Assembly (NCBI GenBank): GCA_964036155.1
Contig: OZ038423.1
Location: 61,953,249-62,017,248 of the forward strand
DNA: 64,000 nucleotides
DNA from: Diploscapter coronatus
Taxonomy: Eukaryota > Nematoda > Chromadorea > Rhabditida > Rhabditidae
Direction of reading: 5' to 3'
Part shown: positions 23,729 to 34,400 of the stretch, piece after piece
Layout: the number at the start of each line of letters is the position of its first letter
Position numbering within the stretch: position 1 is the first letter of the stretch
Translations under genes and position numbers: made by a program
Notes under the pieces: model-generated
Database searches by the model: none
Told to the model about the DNA's origin: nothing
The model's input: only the letters and a program-made list of their open reading frames with translations

Positions 23729-25635
23729 TGAATAAATACGAACTAATAAAATATGTAAACCTTACTTCTGATCAATCCTTTTAACTTCATGTTGAGTTGT
23801 TTAGATTCAACGATATTGATTGTTAATTGTAGTCTGAAATTAAGGAAATGCTCTAATAAGTATTAATTAGTATTTCATGAAGGAATTAGAAGAGGAACAT
23901 CATTTGCGCATAATTATCGGTCTGCGTCATTTTAAACTCGAAACTAATCTGAAAGGAAGTACTATTCCGAGCTTATCATCGGAGCAATTCAAACATTATT
24001 AATTGCACTTCCAAATAAACGTTAAGTCATAAATTGCATTTTTCGCCACGCCCACAACCTCAGAATGCAGTGTTGAAAAAAACGTATAACTTGATCATTA
24101 GTAACCTGAAGGTAATGAACTCCAGTGGCTGGAAACATCAGTTAAAATCGATAAACTTTCACATCGAAATATTTTGAATGAATTTTCGAAGATAGATGAT
24201 AAGAATCGAGCTATATTTCTTATTCAATATCTGCATTTCTTGCATGTACAAATGTTATATTATGAAAATGATAATCAAATCTCAGAAAGTGTTTCATCCA
24301 GCGTACTTTTTGTCGTCAGCGAATTATATTATTCAGAAGAAATTAGGATTTCACTGATCAATAAGTTCATTTTCTTGTTTTTCTTGAATATTTTTTGACA
24401 TTTACGTAAAATCCATTGCTATGCAGCGAACACAGAAAATGAGGGTGGCTGAGGTCAATAACACGTTTCCAGGGGTGAAGATGATTTTTTCGGGCACAAA
24501 AATGGATGAATTTTAAGAAGGCATCGATTTATGCTGTTTGTGAAATTGTTTTTTTAGGAACGTTGCTAGATTAATTTAGAATTTTTCCAAAGCAATTTGT
24601 AAACGTATCCATGTAACCCTCGAAAAAAGTAATCACCTCTGAAAAATGGCATTGAAGATAGAATCTTTTCTGTATTCTATGTCGTTCAAAGAGGCTACTT
24701 TTTCGGGAACTACTTGGCTACTTTTACAAATTATCTTTATCAAATATATGATAATGCTCCTCTTTTATTAATTTGTGATCTCTTGATAGCTTTTTGGTAG
24801 GAATTTTTAAAGCAGCACCTCAATTTTCAAAGACAGATTCATTCCTCATTCATGTGCACTCTTGCGTCATTAGGTCAACCAAAGTTGTAACTCATATTAG
24901 ATAAGAACTGTTTGAACGGAAATATCGTTGACAAATGGAGCTATAAAAATATTCGATCGATGAACCCTAATTAAATTTAGCCGATGAAATTTTGAATTAG
25001 CTTTTTTAACATTGGGATTTTGTTTAAATTCTGTCACTGATTTTGAGAATTAATTTTCTGGGGGTTTATCCATTGGATTCTTCAAACGATTAAATTCATG
25101 ATTGATTTTCATTATGTCTTTCATTTTTACTCCTTATGAAATCTGCTGTTGAATAAATATAGATGAACTGTTGATTTCTAGTTAAAAATGATTCATTATA
25201 AACTTTTTTTTTAAATTATGTATAATTCGAACTTCTAAAAGCACATTAATGACGATTAGTCTTTATCTTGTACGTTTTTATAATGGAATGGGCATTTTAG
25301 TATGACGCTTCGCATTTATTGATTTTGCACTATCTAACACTTTACATGTAACTTCCTCTTATAGTGCTAAATTGATATTAATTATAGTGTTTAAAAATTT
25401 TCTTTTGAGAATTCTTTAGTGATGTGGTTATAAAAATTCCTAAATTGGGTGTATTGTTTCTCTATAGTGAATATATAGCTTTCAAACATTTTGATTCATT
25501 ATCTAATTTAAATTTCAGTCAACTATTTCATTTATGTATGATACACGACATCGTTTGCAATATTTCGAGACGATTAGATAACCTTTGACGAGAATTCATC
25601 TCCAATAATCAATATAGTCGATTATTGATTTGACT
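23729..25635. other. 1.9 kb divergent intergenic region
   Basis: It lies between divergent DUF1647 copy 2 and GT-like copy C and must carry both promoters. No splice-bounded exon was recognised; an open frame near 24.2 kb has no supporting context. It is strongly AT-rich. Confidence 0.4.
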
Positions 25636-27431
25636 ATGAATAAATGCGGATTACGAGAATTCGTCACATTCTTATTCGTATGCCTGTTCATATTCTTATT
25701 GTAAGGAGTAAGAAATTTGCCAAATTTTGTAATAAATCATTTCAGCAATAATATTGGCGACTATTATACGCCAGTAGTACAATTTGCAAATATTTCATAC
25801 ATTCAATTTACGAATATTCAACTCTCCACTAACAACAAAATGAAAGAAGCTCGAAATGTTACAAATGATGTAGGATTTTTACAATTAAACCATTTTAAAA
25901 TGGAATAAAATTCAGCCACCAAAACTCTATGTATCGATGGGCACCGATACGAATCACGTTTATCTATTTCCATTGATAGCGACTATCAAAGTAAGTCAAT
26001 TCAGAAGTTTTTTTTTTTTTAAATGAAAATAACGAATTATTAGAACTGGAAAAGTATGGGAGTGGATACGATTCTATGCTTTGCTGAACCTCGGCATAAA
26101 TTCTTGGAGAATAGTGCTACTCGACTAATATTTGAAACTATTATGGACCAACCTGGGGTAGGTATTTCATTTATGATCAGATAAAATAGAAGTGCTAGGA
26201 CAATTTCTTCTGCAATTGAATATGGTTTTATTAAGTTTTATTCTTTTTAGATCCAATATATATTTTTGGACACGAAATTGGCTCCAAAACACACGATTGC
26301 TCAGACTTGTCGAATGTACATGCCTGCGTCACCATATATCAAAATGTACGATCAAGACATCATGATCACTAGTGATACCGATTTTTGGATTTTTCATCTA
26401 CGTACATTTTTATGAAAACAATTCCGGATTTATTTTGTCAATTTAGATGAGCATTTACCGTTGCCAAAACAGAAAATTCGCGCATATAATGGAGACTGTT
26501 GTGGCAAGATTTATAAACCTAAAACGCCCAAGAAAAAGTTAGAAATAATTAATTTTCGAACTTGATGATTTTATTTCAGATATCAAATGTTTTCTATGAT
26601 TACTATCTCGATGAATGTGAAATTGTGGAGGGAAATTTTAGGCAAATAATTAGAAACATAATTTAGAGCGATAGTAATTTTTATCATAAAATTCTCCATT
26701 AACTAACGACTTGAAAATTTGTAACATAATTCTTGTAAAGATGAGATTTAGGAGTTCCAAGAGATTGGTTCACAGATGCTGACGTCTTAGCACGTCGACT
26801 CTATGAAGAAGTTGACGATGTAGGTTATATTTTGAATGGTACGGGTAAACCGAATATATCACCCAGTTGGTATACGGATCAGATCATCGTGTCTGATAGG
26901 ATCCTCGCTTGGAGAGATCGAGATAAGTAAGTTAGAAATAATTCTATTTATACTAGTGTTCAAGGGCTATCCATTCGTGAAATTCGAAATAGTGTGATTT
27001 AAACTTCGACTTCTTATTTGTGCAAATTTGATTGAATTATTTTTCAGCAACTCAAAATATATTTCTACCTCACCTAAAGTCAAAAATTCACAACGAATAG
27101 ATCGGGCCTGGTGGAAGAAGAGTTTTAAAAGTATGGATTTTATTTTCAAAAAATCAATCAAGAAGACAATTTTAGAAGTAAATCTGAAAGATCATCATGA
27201 TGCTCACGTTTTTCATCCACTGGGAGAACCGAAAAATTGGGGGAAAGTTCAGCCTTTGCTCAAATTGATGTTCAATTCAACTACGGTTGAATGGTAGATT
27301 AAAAAAGTGCAAGATTTATTATTCGAATTTTTAGGCTCAATGAAATTCATAGCAAGTATGCGAAACTTGCCTTCCCTAATACACCGACGATCACCACGGC
27401 TAGAAGCACCAAATCTAGAATACGTGCTTGA
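25636..27431 (+). CDS. Orphan GT-like family, copy C
   Basis: Exon 1 (25636-25700) encodes MNKCGLREFVTFLFVCLFIF, the anchor. Exon 2 (25746-25869) is variable. From 25916 come the conserved blocks: YVSMGTDTNHVYLFPLI, NWKSMGVDTILCFAEPRH, LAPKHTIAQTCRMYMPA, ITSDTDFW (DxD-like), HLPLPKQKIRAYNGDCCG, YQMFSMITISMNVKLWRE, GVPRDWFTDADVLARRLY, NGTGKPNISPSWYTDQ and DAHVFHPLGEPKNWGK. The end is WLNEIHSKYAKLAFPNTP followed by a basic tail. It is nearest to copy A, and every junction I could place is canonical. A 45-nt segment at about 27132-27176 is either a short phase-neutral intron or retained coding sequence. No family name recognised; a glycosyltransferase-like role is inferred. Confidence 0.78.
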
Positions 27432-28215
27432 TTTTATACCATTCATAAATATCTGATGATCATAGGCTATGAGTTGTTTTCGGGTTCGCTGCATAAATTT
27501 GCCAAAGTATGCATGTTCATGTATGCTAAATTATCTCGAAAATAAAACGAGGAAACAAATGAACATCGAGTTCTGCATGTCAAAATCAATCAAACTAGAC
27601 AACCCACGTAATTTAAAATTTGAAGAAGTTATCTTTATCGCTGCATTCAAGGCAGGTCAAAGATCACAATTTTAAAGAGTCAGTTTCAACTTTCCTGAAT
27701 CCCAAAGTCAAAGTCGAAGACAAAGTCCCAAAAACCCTCAAAGACAAAGACAAAGCTTTCTCCAGTCCTGGAGCTGCATTGCATTTGTCGCTGCGCCATG
27801 CTTCGAAACTTTTTCAAAATTAACACTATTGACATTTCTTCCATTACCTTCTTTCAATTCCTTCAAATCATGCATGAAAATTTCGTTATTGTCGATGATC
27901 GATTAGTTGAGACCAGGTGAATGACACTGAATTTTGATCCGTGGGAATTAGCTCGTTGTTTGCGACGAACTCCACGCCATTGCATTATATTCAGTGAATG
28001 AATGCAACGACTATCTGTAAATACGCAGTTCCCACTTTGCATATTCGTATCTGTGCATCGTTTATTTCGTTTCAAGTTATCGGTCTTCGACAGTACAAGC
28101 ATATGTTTCTCGTTACAATGGGTTTGTGTTGGATAGGTATTCATCGTTAGGCATTTCGTGTTCGCAGCTTGTCTCCTCTGTCTATTGTCTATGTGTGCAG
28201 TCTGTGCAGAGTCGC
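27432..28215. other. Intergenic between the sugar cluster and the membrane-protein pair
   Basis: A possible AATAAA for copy C lies at about 27541. The open frames on both strands here do not share splice context and look like chance. Confidence 0.4.
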
Positions 28216-29579
28216 TCAGTTCTGTACCTTGCCCCAGTTGCTCTTGCAGTCGTCGATCGTGTCGCTGTCGTTCGATGGGCGCAACTCGCCTTTCTGAATA
28301 TTGAAAATTTTGAAATTTCAGTTATAGGGAAAGTTTTTTTTTTTGAAATTTGGTATAAATGCTATGAATTTATTGTACTAAAATTTGTGAAAATGACAAG
28401 ATTGAATAAACTTGGAAGGGATCGTTTTTTCATCAAAATTTCAAACCTTGATCTTCTCCTCGATTTCTTTTTTCCGCTTCGCGTCCCCTTCGTTCCCGTA
28501 ATGCTCCCTTCTGTTAAATTAAAATATTTGAATTCATTTAAAGAACGACAAATATTGTTTGTTCGAAAAGTTATTGATGTTTGCTGAGATTATGCGTCTG
28601 TCTGACTGGCGCTTACTTCTTATTCTTTTTGTGCTCCTTCTTCTTCTCGTCGTTTTCGCCTTCTTCCTCATCGTCTTCCTTCTTCCTCTTCTTGAGTGCT
28701 TCTCCTTGGGCCTTCTGGCGGGCGACTTTCTGATCGAGATCGGGTGGTTCGGGTACGACGATCTTCACTCTTCTACTGCCTTTACCACTGTCGTCGTCGT
28801 CGTTGAGCGCTTTTGCCTGAAATTTGATATGTCATGTGTGAATCATATTGAATTCCAGTATGAAGTATTCAATTGTTGCGTCTCTTTCTTAAATTTGCAG
28901 GGTAAATTCTCTAATTAGCATGTCATTTCTCATCATGATTCCCTTCAATTTCCCAATAAGCTGAGCAAGAATCTTCTCGAAAACGCCAGTTTCAGAAGAA
29001 TGTCTCCATTTTTAGCGCAATTATAGGATCTTCAAACTCACAACGACATTCTCGTCGGGAGGTGGCGGTGCCTCGGGTTTGTCCTCATCATCTTCTTTCT
29101 TCTGTTCACCGACCGGGTTCGCAGGTCTAACGGAGGCGGGCGCCGCTGCTGCGGGTTTGTGTGGTCCCGGTGCCTGAAATTATCTGATTATCCACTGAAC
29201 TTTGATTATTCATTGACTTGACACGATTTCAAGTCATAGAAGAGAAATTTTCAAATGACGAATAATGCGTCGATATTCTTTCGATAAGGTATAAGCCTTC
29301 AAGGAGATTGTGAAGCTGCTTTTCACTCATGTCATTACCCTCCTAGTGCTGGCCACAGGCGGTGCTGCCTGTGCTCTGTCCTTTCCTTTCTTCTTCTTTC
29401 CACAGAGCAGAGGAACGGTGATCAACGGCGCCAGAATCGTGACGAGGTATGAACAGACGAGGGCGAGCAGCTCTGGAATGTATGAGGAATTATTTCAGTC
29501 GACGATTGATTCTTTTAGATCATGAAGGTATCATACATGTTCTGGACAAATTATGATGTTCTTACTCTGACGAATACAT
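28216..29579 (-). CDS. One-pass membrane protein with charged Lys/Asp/Glu tail
   Basis: The model starts at MYSSE, split after two nt of the Glu codon, and continues LLALVCSYLVTILAPLITVP (TM) then LLCGKKKKGKDRAQAAPP. Later exons give APGPHKPAAAAPASV, GEQKKEDDEDKPEAPPPPDE, SGKGSRRVKIVVPEPPDLDQ, KKRKKEDDEEGENDEKKK, REHYGNEGDAKRKKEIEE and finally KKGELRPSNDSDTIDDCKSN with WGKVQN-stop. All six exons join in phase. The donor after HKKNKK overlaps a TAA, so a shorter form ending there (28613) is also possible. N-terminal anchor plus a highly charged cytosolic tail suggests a small organelle or plasma-membrane scaffold. I do not recognise a named family. It lies about 750 bp downstream of the four-TM gene on the same strand, so they might be co-transcribed. 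Confidence 0.68.
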
Positions 29580-30324
29580 CCTGTGCGCTTTCATGATAAT
29601 GACGAAAATTGAGCATGTAAAGTAAGTTGTCAGTCTCACGACATGAAAGGTTATCATTGAAGTACTCGATGAAGTATTTGGAAATCGTGACATCCATGAT
29701 ACGATGCATGAATGAAGTATGGGGAAGATAAGAAATCGTTCTCTCAACATAATTTCAAAGTTGCTTGTCATGTGTCATGTGATTTAAAATTGCACTCATG
29801 AACTTTTCTCCAAGACTTTGTCTTGCTGCTGAAACAGACCATGTTGGACGAGAAAGGACGAGCTGGTCATTTGGCGGTGTTTGAAGCGACAGTCGACTTC
29901 TCGCGGTCGCCTAGTTTCCTCTTCCACTTCTTTTTACTGCCGCTTCCTCGGACGATTCGTGAGGTAATGACAATCCATCATTTCGATTCGACTCGTTGAT
30001 TAATTCTTCGATTTTCAAGAATGTATGTAAATTTCAATTCGAATTCAGGAATGTATGCGAATTTTACGTCAGGTTTTGAAAATTCATGCTGACTTTGTGT
30101 CAAGTATCAAAAATGTATACAAATGTCTATGCTAAGTTTCAAGAATGCATGTAACATTTGCGCAAGAATGAAGAAAATCATTCCGTGTTGCACGCTTTCG
30201 AACTATTCTTTCGCAATTTCCTATTTCTTCCTTTAGCGAAAGCTCTACTAATTTTATTTCGAGGGAAAATTCTACAATTTCCAGTTTGATACAAACAAGG
30301 CAGAGAGAATTATTTGAGATTGCA
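29580..30324. other. Spacer between the two minus-strand membrane genes
   Basis: Contains several near-repeats of a short motif, AAGAATGTATG / AGGAATGTATG / AAAATGTATAC, around 30020-30150. A minus-strand tail-like open frame (about 29867-29965, GSKKKWKRK) could not be joined to either neighbour in phase. Confidence 0.35.
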
Positions 30325-31432
30325 TCAAAGAGGCTCATCAGCCTGTCTGGCTAGGTAGATGTAAGCAACTACGTTCAGAAACGTTAGAGCCATTCCAACT
30401 ATTACCAAGATGTACGAGTAACCGATCTGAAAATTTTGCGATCGAAAGAAATTCTTTTTTTAAATTCATGGAAATCTGACTCTGCAGTACATCAATGCCG
30501 GTGGTACTCCCATAGCGGCGCTTAATTCACGCGCTGAAACGGGTCATTTAGACAATTTTATAGACAATATCTTACGATAGTAGCTATCCCATTTTATCGG
30601 GAAAGTTATGCAGACGATAATTAGAAGAAGTCCGGCTAACAACAATGCGCCGATTCCGTAACGGTGTTTTATCGCAAATCTCCAGCGTAAGAGCCTGAAA
30701 TCGTACAATTTGAACATTAACTTTGACGAAAAGCGACAATTTGAAATTCTCGCTATGTCGTGAAATGAAATTGTTTGAGAAAAACTCTCAACATCCTACC
30801 TATCTCTTTCTTATCTTATTCACAATGTAATGAGATTTTCATAAATTGGGAAAATCGATAAAATTACATGGCTATCGGATACCACACGACGAGCGTCAAT
30901 AATTGGATCACGAATGCAATGATAATCACGATGATGCACATTTGCAACCACGACGGCAACTTCTAAAACGGGTACTTTTTTTTAGAGAATCATAGTAACA
31001 AGTGTACTGCGAAAGTCTTATTCGGATCCTTGCTGCCTTGCCAAAGAGTGAGAGAAACACTGTGAACCTTGGTTCCATCCACCAAGTATGCATTGACCCA
31101 ACCTAAGCATCAATTGAAATTCGTTTTGAATTTGAATCAGTTCTATTGTTTCGCCAGATAGGAATTGTCATTGCGCAAATATCGATAATGGATGAAGATT
31201 TATCGACGAAATATAATTTTTGTTTCATACAAGTGAGGATTTTGATCATTTTCCCAGTTTCAACTTGAACTCGTTCAAAATTTTATACACACCATTCAGA
31301 ACTTGACTACCCATAAAATCTGACTGCCCTACCTGTAGTAAATGTCCCACAGATTGTGAAGGTGGTCGCTACAATCGTGATGCAGATCGAGTAAAATAGC
31401 CATCGGGATCCTTCGATGAATCTTGGATGCAT
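30325..31432 (-). CDS. Four-transmembrane protein, claudin/PMP22-like topology
   Basis: The start MHPRFIEGSRWLFYSICITI leads into TM1 (ending TTFTICGTFTT). An extracellular loop follows, GWVNAYLVDGTKVHSVSLTL then WQGSKDPNKTFAKLPSW. TM2 is CIIVIIIAFVIQLLTLVVWY. A short basic inner loop (LLRWRFAIKHRYG) precedes TM3 (IGALLLAGLLLIIVCITF). Loop 2 is PIKWDSYYPRELSAAMGVPP and TM4 is SYILVIVGMALTFLNVVAYI. The protein ends YLARQADEPL-stop, roughly 190 residues. Size and layout fit the claudin/PMP22/Clc-like tetraspan group, but the claudin W-GLW-C-C signature is only partly present (LTLW without the Cys pair), so the family is not certain. The donor before IGYSYIL is weak (GTCAGA). It probably acts at the cell surface or junctions. 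Confidence 0.62.
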
Positions 31433-34400
31433 TTGTACGGAAAATCAATCGATCCGGAAAAGGTGTTAGAGTTGTCAAGGTAATAAAAACGTTGTTGCGA
31501 TGTGAAGTCCATCTTTTTCACTTCGATTGGCTATCAAAGTACCAATAAACTGTCGGTTATTTCCCTAACGAGCCATGCGAAGGAATTCACACCTAATGGT
31601 ACAATAAAATTGCTTGCATCAATAATCTCATTGAATCTTACTGATGCAATTGTGATTCTGACTATCAATCTCGATGTAGAATAGGTTGATGGAGAATTGC
31701 TGACTTTTTCAGACGTAATTTTTACCGGGAAACTTGGCTTCTTAGTAGACATCGTGAATTTGTGACCGATAAGTTTCGTGATCCTTTTCGGATAATTTCT
31801 TCATAAAAAGTGACCGCGAACTATGTATCGAAAAATGAAGGTCTCCTTTTCATCACCTTTATTTTCATTGCGCATTTCCATGAAAAAATCATGCAAATCA
31901 AAAATCTGTGAGCTTTGATCGTCCAAGTACATTCTTTGAAGGATAACTTTCAGAGTTTACTTTTCCACCTACTGTTTCAATATTTTGTTTACATTGGTTT
32001 ACGCTTGTATTTCGCTTTATTTGAGTTTACATTTCGTAGTTCTTCATAATAGAATGCTCAGTTATTTATTTGCAACTTTATTTTACCAAAAGCGACAATT
32101 TTCTAGACGAAGATCAGCTTTATCCCACACAATTAGATTTGCCCTCTCGATGCGAATGTTCTCTTTATTTCTTCAATTAGATTCTTTCATTATCTTTTCA
32201 CCTCTTCAAAGTTCCTGTTATTTCCCTTTCCGACGGTCTCTCATTCTGTGCGGTTGGCGCCAAGTAAAATGCTTGATCTGAAGAAATAGTGCTCAATTTT
32301 GAGAGAGTCGAAGAAGTGAGGAGAATGAAAGATAATCAGCTGATTGAGAAGTGCAAAACGAGTAGCGATTCGCACAAATAAATGTGCCAGAAATAAAAAG
32401 GAAATATCACATGAAATTTAGATGCTCGAAGGAAGCAGACGAGAAGAACAGCAGGAAAAGAAGAGACCCCAAAGAATCGGGAACAGTTGCCAGCCTTTTG
32501 TCTGATTTTTTCAATTTTTCGTTGCTTTGAATTCATTTTCATTGCCTCTAAGCGTGTGACAGGATCACGCAAAAACGCAGCAGAAATATACGCAACAACA
32601 GCTGATCCAAACCACTGCACAAAACGGCTGAAAACCAGCCAAAATCCCGACGAATCGACGAAGATTGAGCGATTTCGTCGGGGGTTTTGCAAGCCAAATG
32701 TTGAATCATCATGTTGGTATAGCGGGGAATTTCATGAATTCTGATCTCGATCAGACATGCTCCATCATGGCTTGAAACCATTTGTCATATAAAAATTTTG
32801 CTCAATACTCGTGCATAGGTTTAGAAAACATGTTGGAATAATTCACCAACAAATTGTATTATTTAGTCATGATGGAATAGGGCTTCTCTGGAATGTTCAT
32901 CTGCTTGATATATATCCGGTGAAATCTTGTGATTATCAAACCGTATAGCTGATCCATCATCGTCACATTGCAGATGCATGCCGAAAATATCCTCGCAAAC
33001 GATGTTCCCCAATTTCCTGCAATTTCGCAAAGCTCAAATGATTAATCCAGGAAAATGGGATTTTTTCTCAAAAGTTGAGAATTTTCAACGGAACGCGTTT
33101 AAAGTTTTGATGAATCAGGAATTCTCGTGAATCACATAACTTTTTGTGCACAAAACCCTTAGTTTTTTAGTTGGAACGAATTGTGATCACTAATTGAAAA
33201 TGATTGAATGAAATGAAACGTTCATCATTTTTCAATAGTAATTTAAACGGAAAATGAAGTTTATTTCTCCCAAAAGCTAAATTATTGCTGAATGAAATGA
33301 TAAAAACTCGTCATTTTTTCAGTCGTACAGTAAAAATTATTTAGTTTTCACAAGAAAAGTAATTATTGAACGGGGTTTTTTTAGTTTAGAATGCTGATCG
33401 TCATCAAAACAATTACGCTAACAATGACATTGATTGCGATGATTTTTCGTACAAACATTATTTTAAAAATGATGTAGTTCTTCAAAGATAGGTAATTTCT
33501 GAACCGATTCAATATTTAGTTTAGCTCAAACTTACTATTCCCCCCATTAAAATACTTGTGCTAACAATAGCACTTGCAGTAGCTTTTGACTATGATGTGA
33601 GTCTGTCCTCGTGGTTTCCCTTTATTTGTTCCTCGTGCAATCGACTATTTTCACAGATTTACTTTTTCAATTTTCCCAGATTCACATTATCGCATAGTTT
33701 GCCTAGTTTTTTCAAGAGCACACCTGTCAGTCAATACCATTTCGAGAGATGATGAACTTCCATCACATGATGAACGAGGAATAGTTAGCGTAAAACAAAC
33801 AGACTGCCCGGGTTTTTACAATTGAAAAAAACGGAGATTTGATAAATTATGAAAAGTTTTTCAGTAATCTCTGAAATAGGCAATGTGGCATCATGAAGAT
33901 TTAAAGTGTAATCAATCAACCCTGACACATTCCAAATCGGAACTTCCAATATTATCACGTAGCAAACAAGCCAAATTGACTCCTAGAAATATCACTGAAA
34001 AACGAGGACAAGAATATCTATCTGCATTTTCATTCAATTTTTAATTTTTTTCTAAATTGAAACCATTCCATGACCACCTAATGCATTTTGACAGTTCAAT
34101 AGGTTGCTCCGTACCTCAAGTTCTACCATTTTTTTTTTCTCGGATTAGTATTAGCTCCATGTGGTCGATTGTCCTGCCGCTTTGTTGTGCATGTGACTGT
34201 GTTTCGTTTACCCAAAACTCATCACTTTTTTCCTTCCCATTCTTTTTCCTGAACTCCCATATTTTCCTCGTTTCTCGCTGCCTCCACATTTATCATTGTC
34301 TCGTTTTTCCACGCTCCTCGCAGCTTTTCCCGATCGTTCAGTCTTTCTCGATCTGGCGCCAGGCCAGGGAAGACATTCAACAGAGAAGCAGGCAGAAAGA

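Noticed and set aside
28126..28918. Two plus-strand hydrophobic open frames
   Set aside because: They are antisense to the Lys/Asp/Glu exons of the minus-strand anchor protein, which join in phase with proper splice sites. Antisense of acidic/basic codons yields Leu/Phe/Val-rich frames.
29867..29965. Alternative C-terminal exon (GSKKKWKRK...) for the four-TM protein
   Set aside because: The four-TM frame already ends at DEPL-stop with no donor available before it, and no acceptor joins this segment in phase.
31985..32781. Overlapping 77-118 residue frames on both strands
   Set aside because: Both strands are equally open, composition is Ser/Phe or Arg/Lys-biased without family features, and no introns or start contexts support either.
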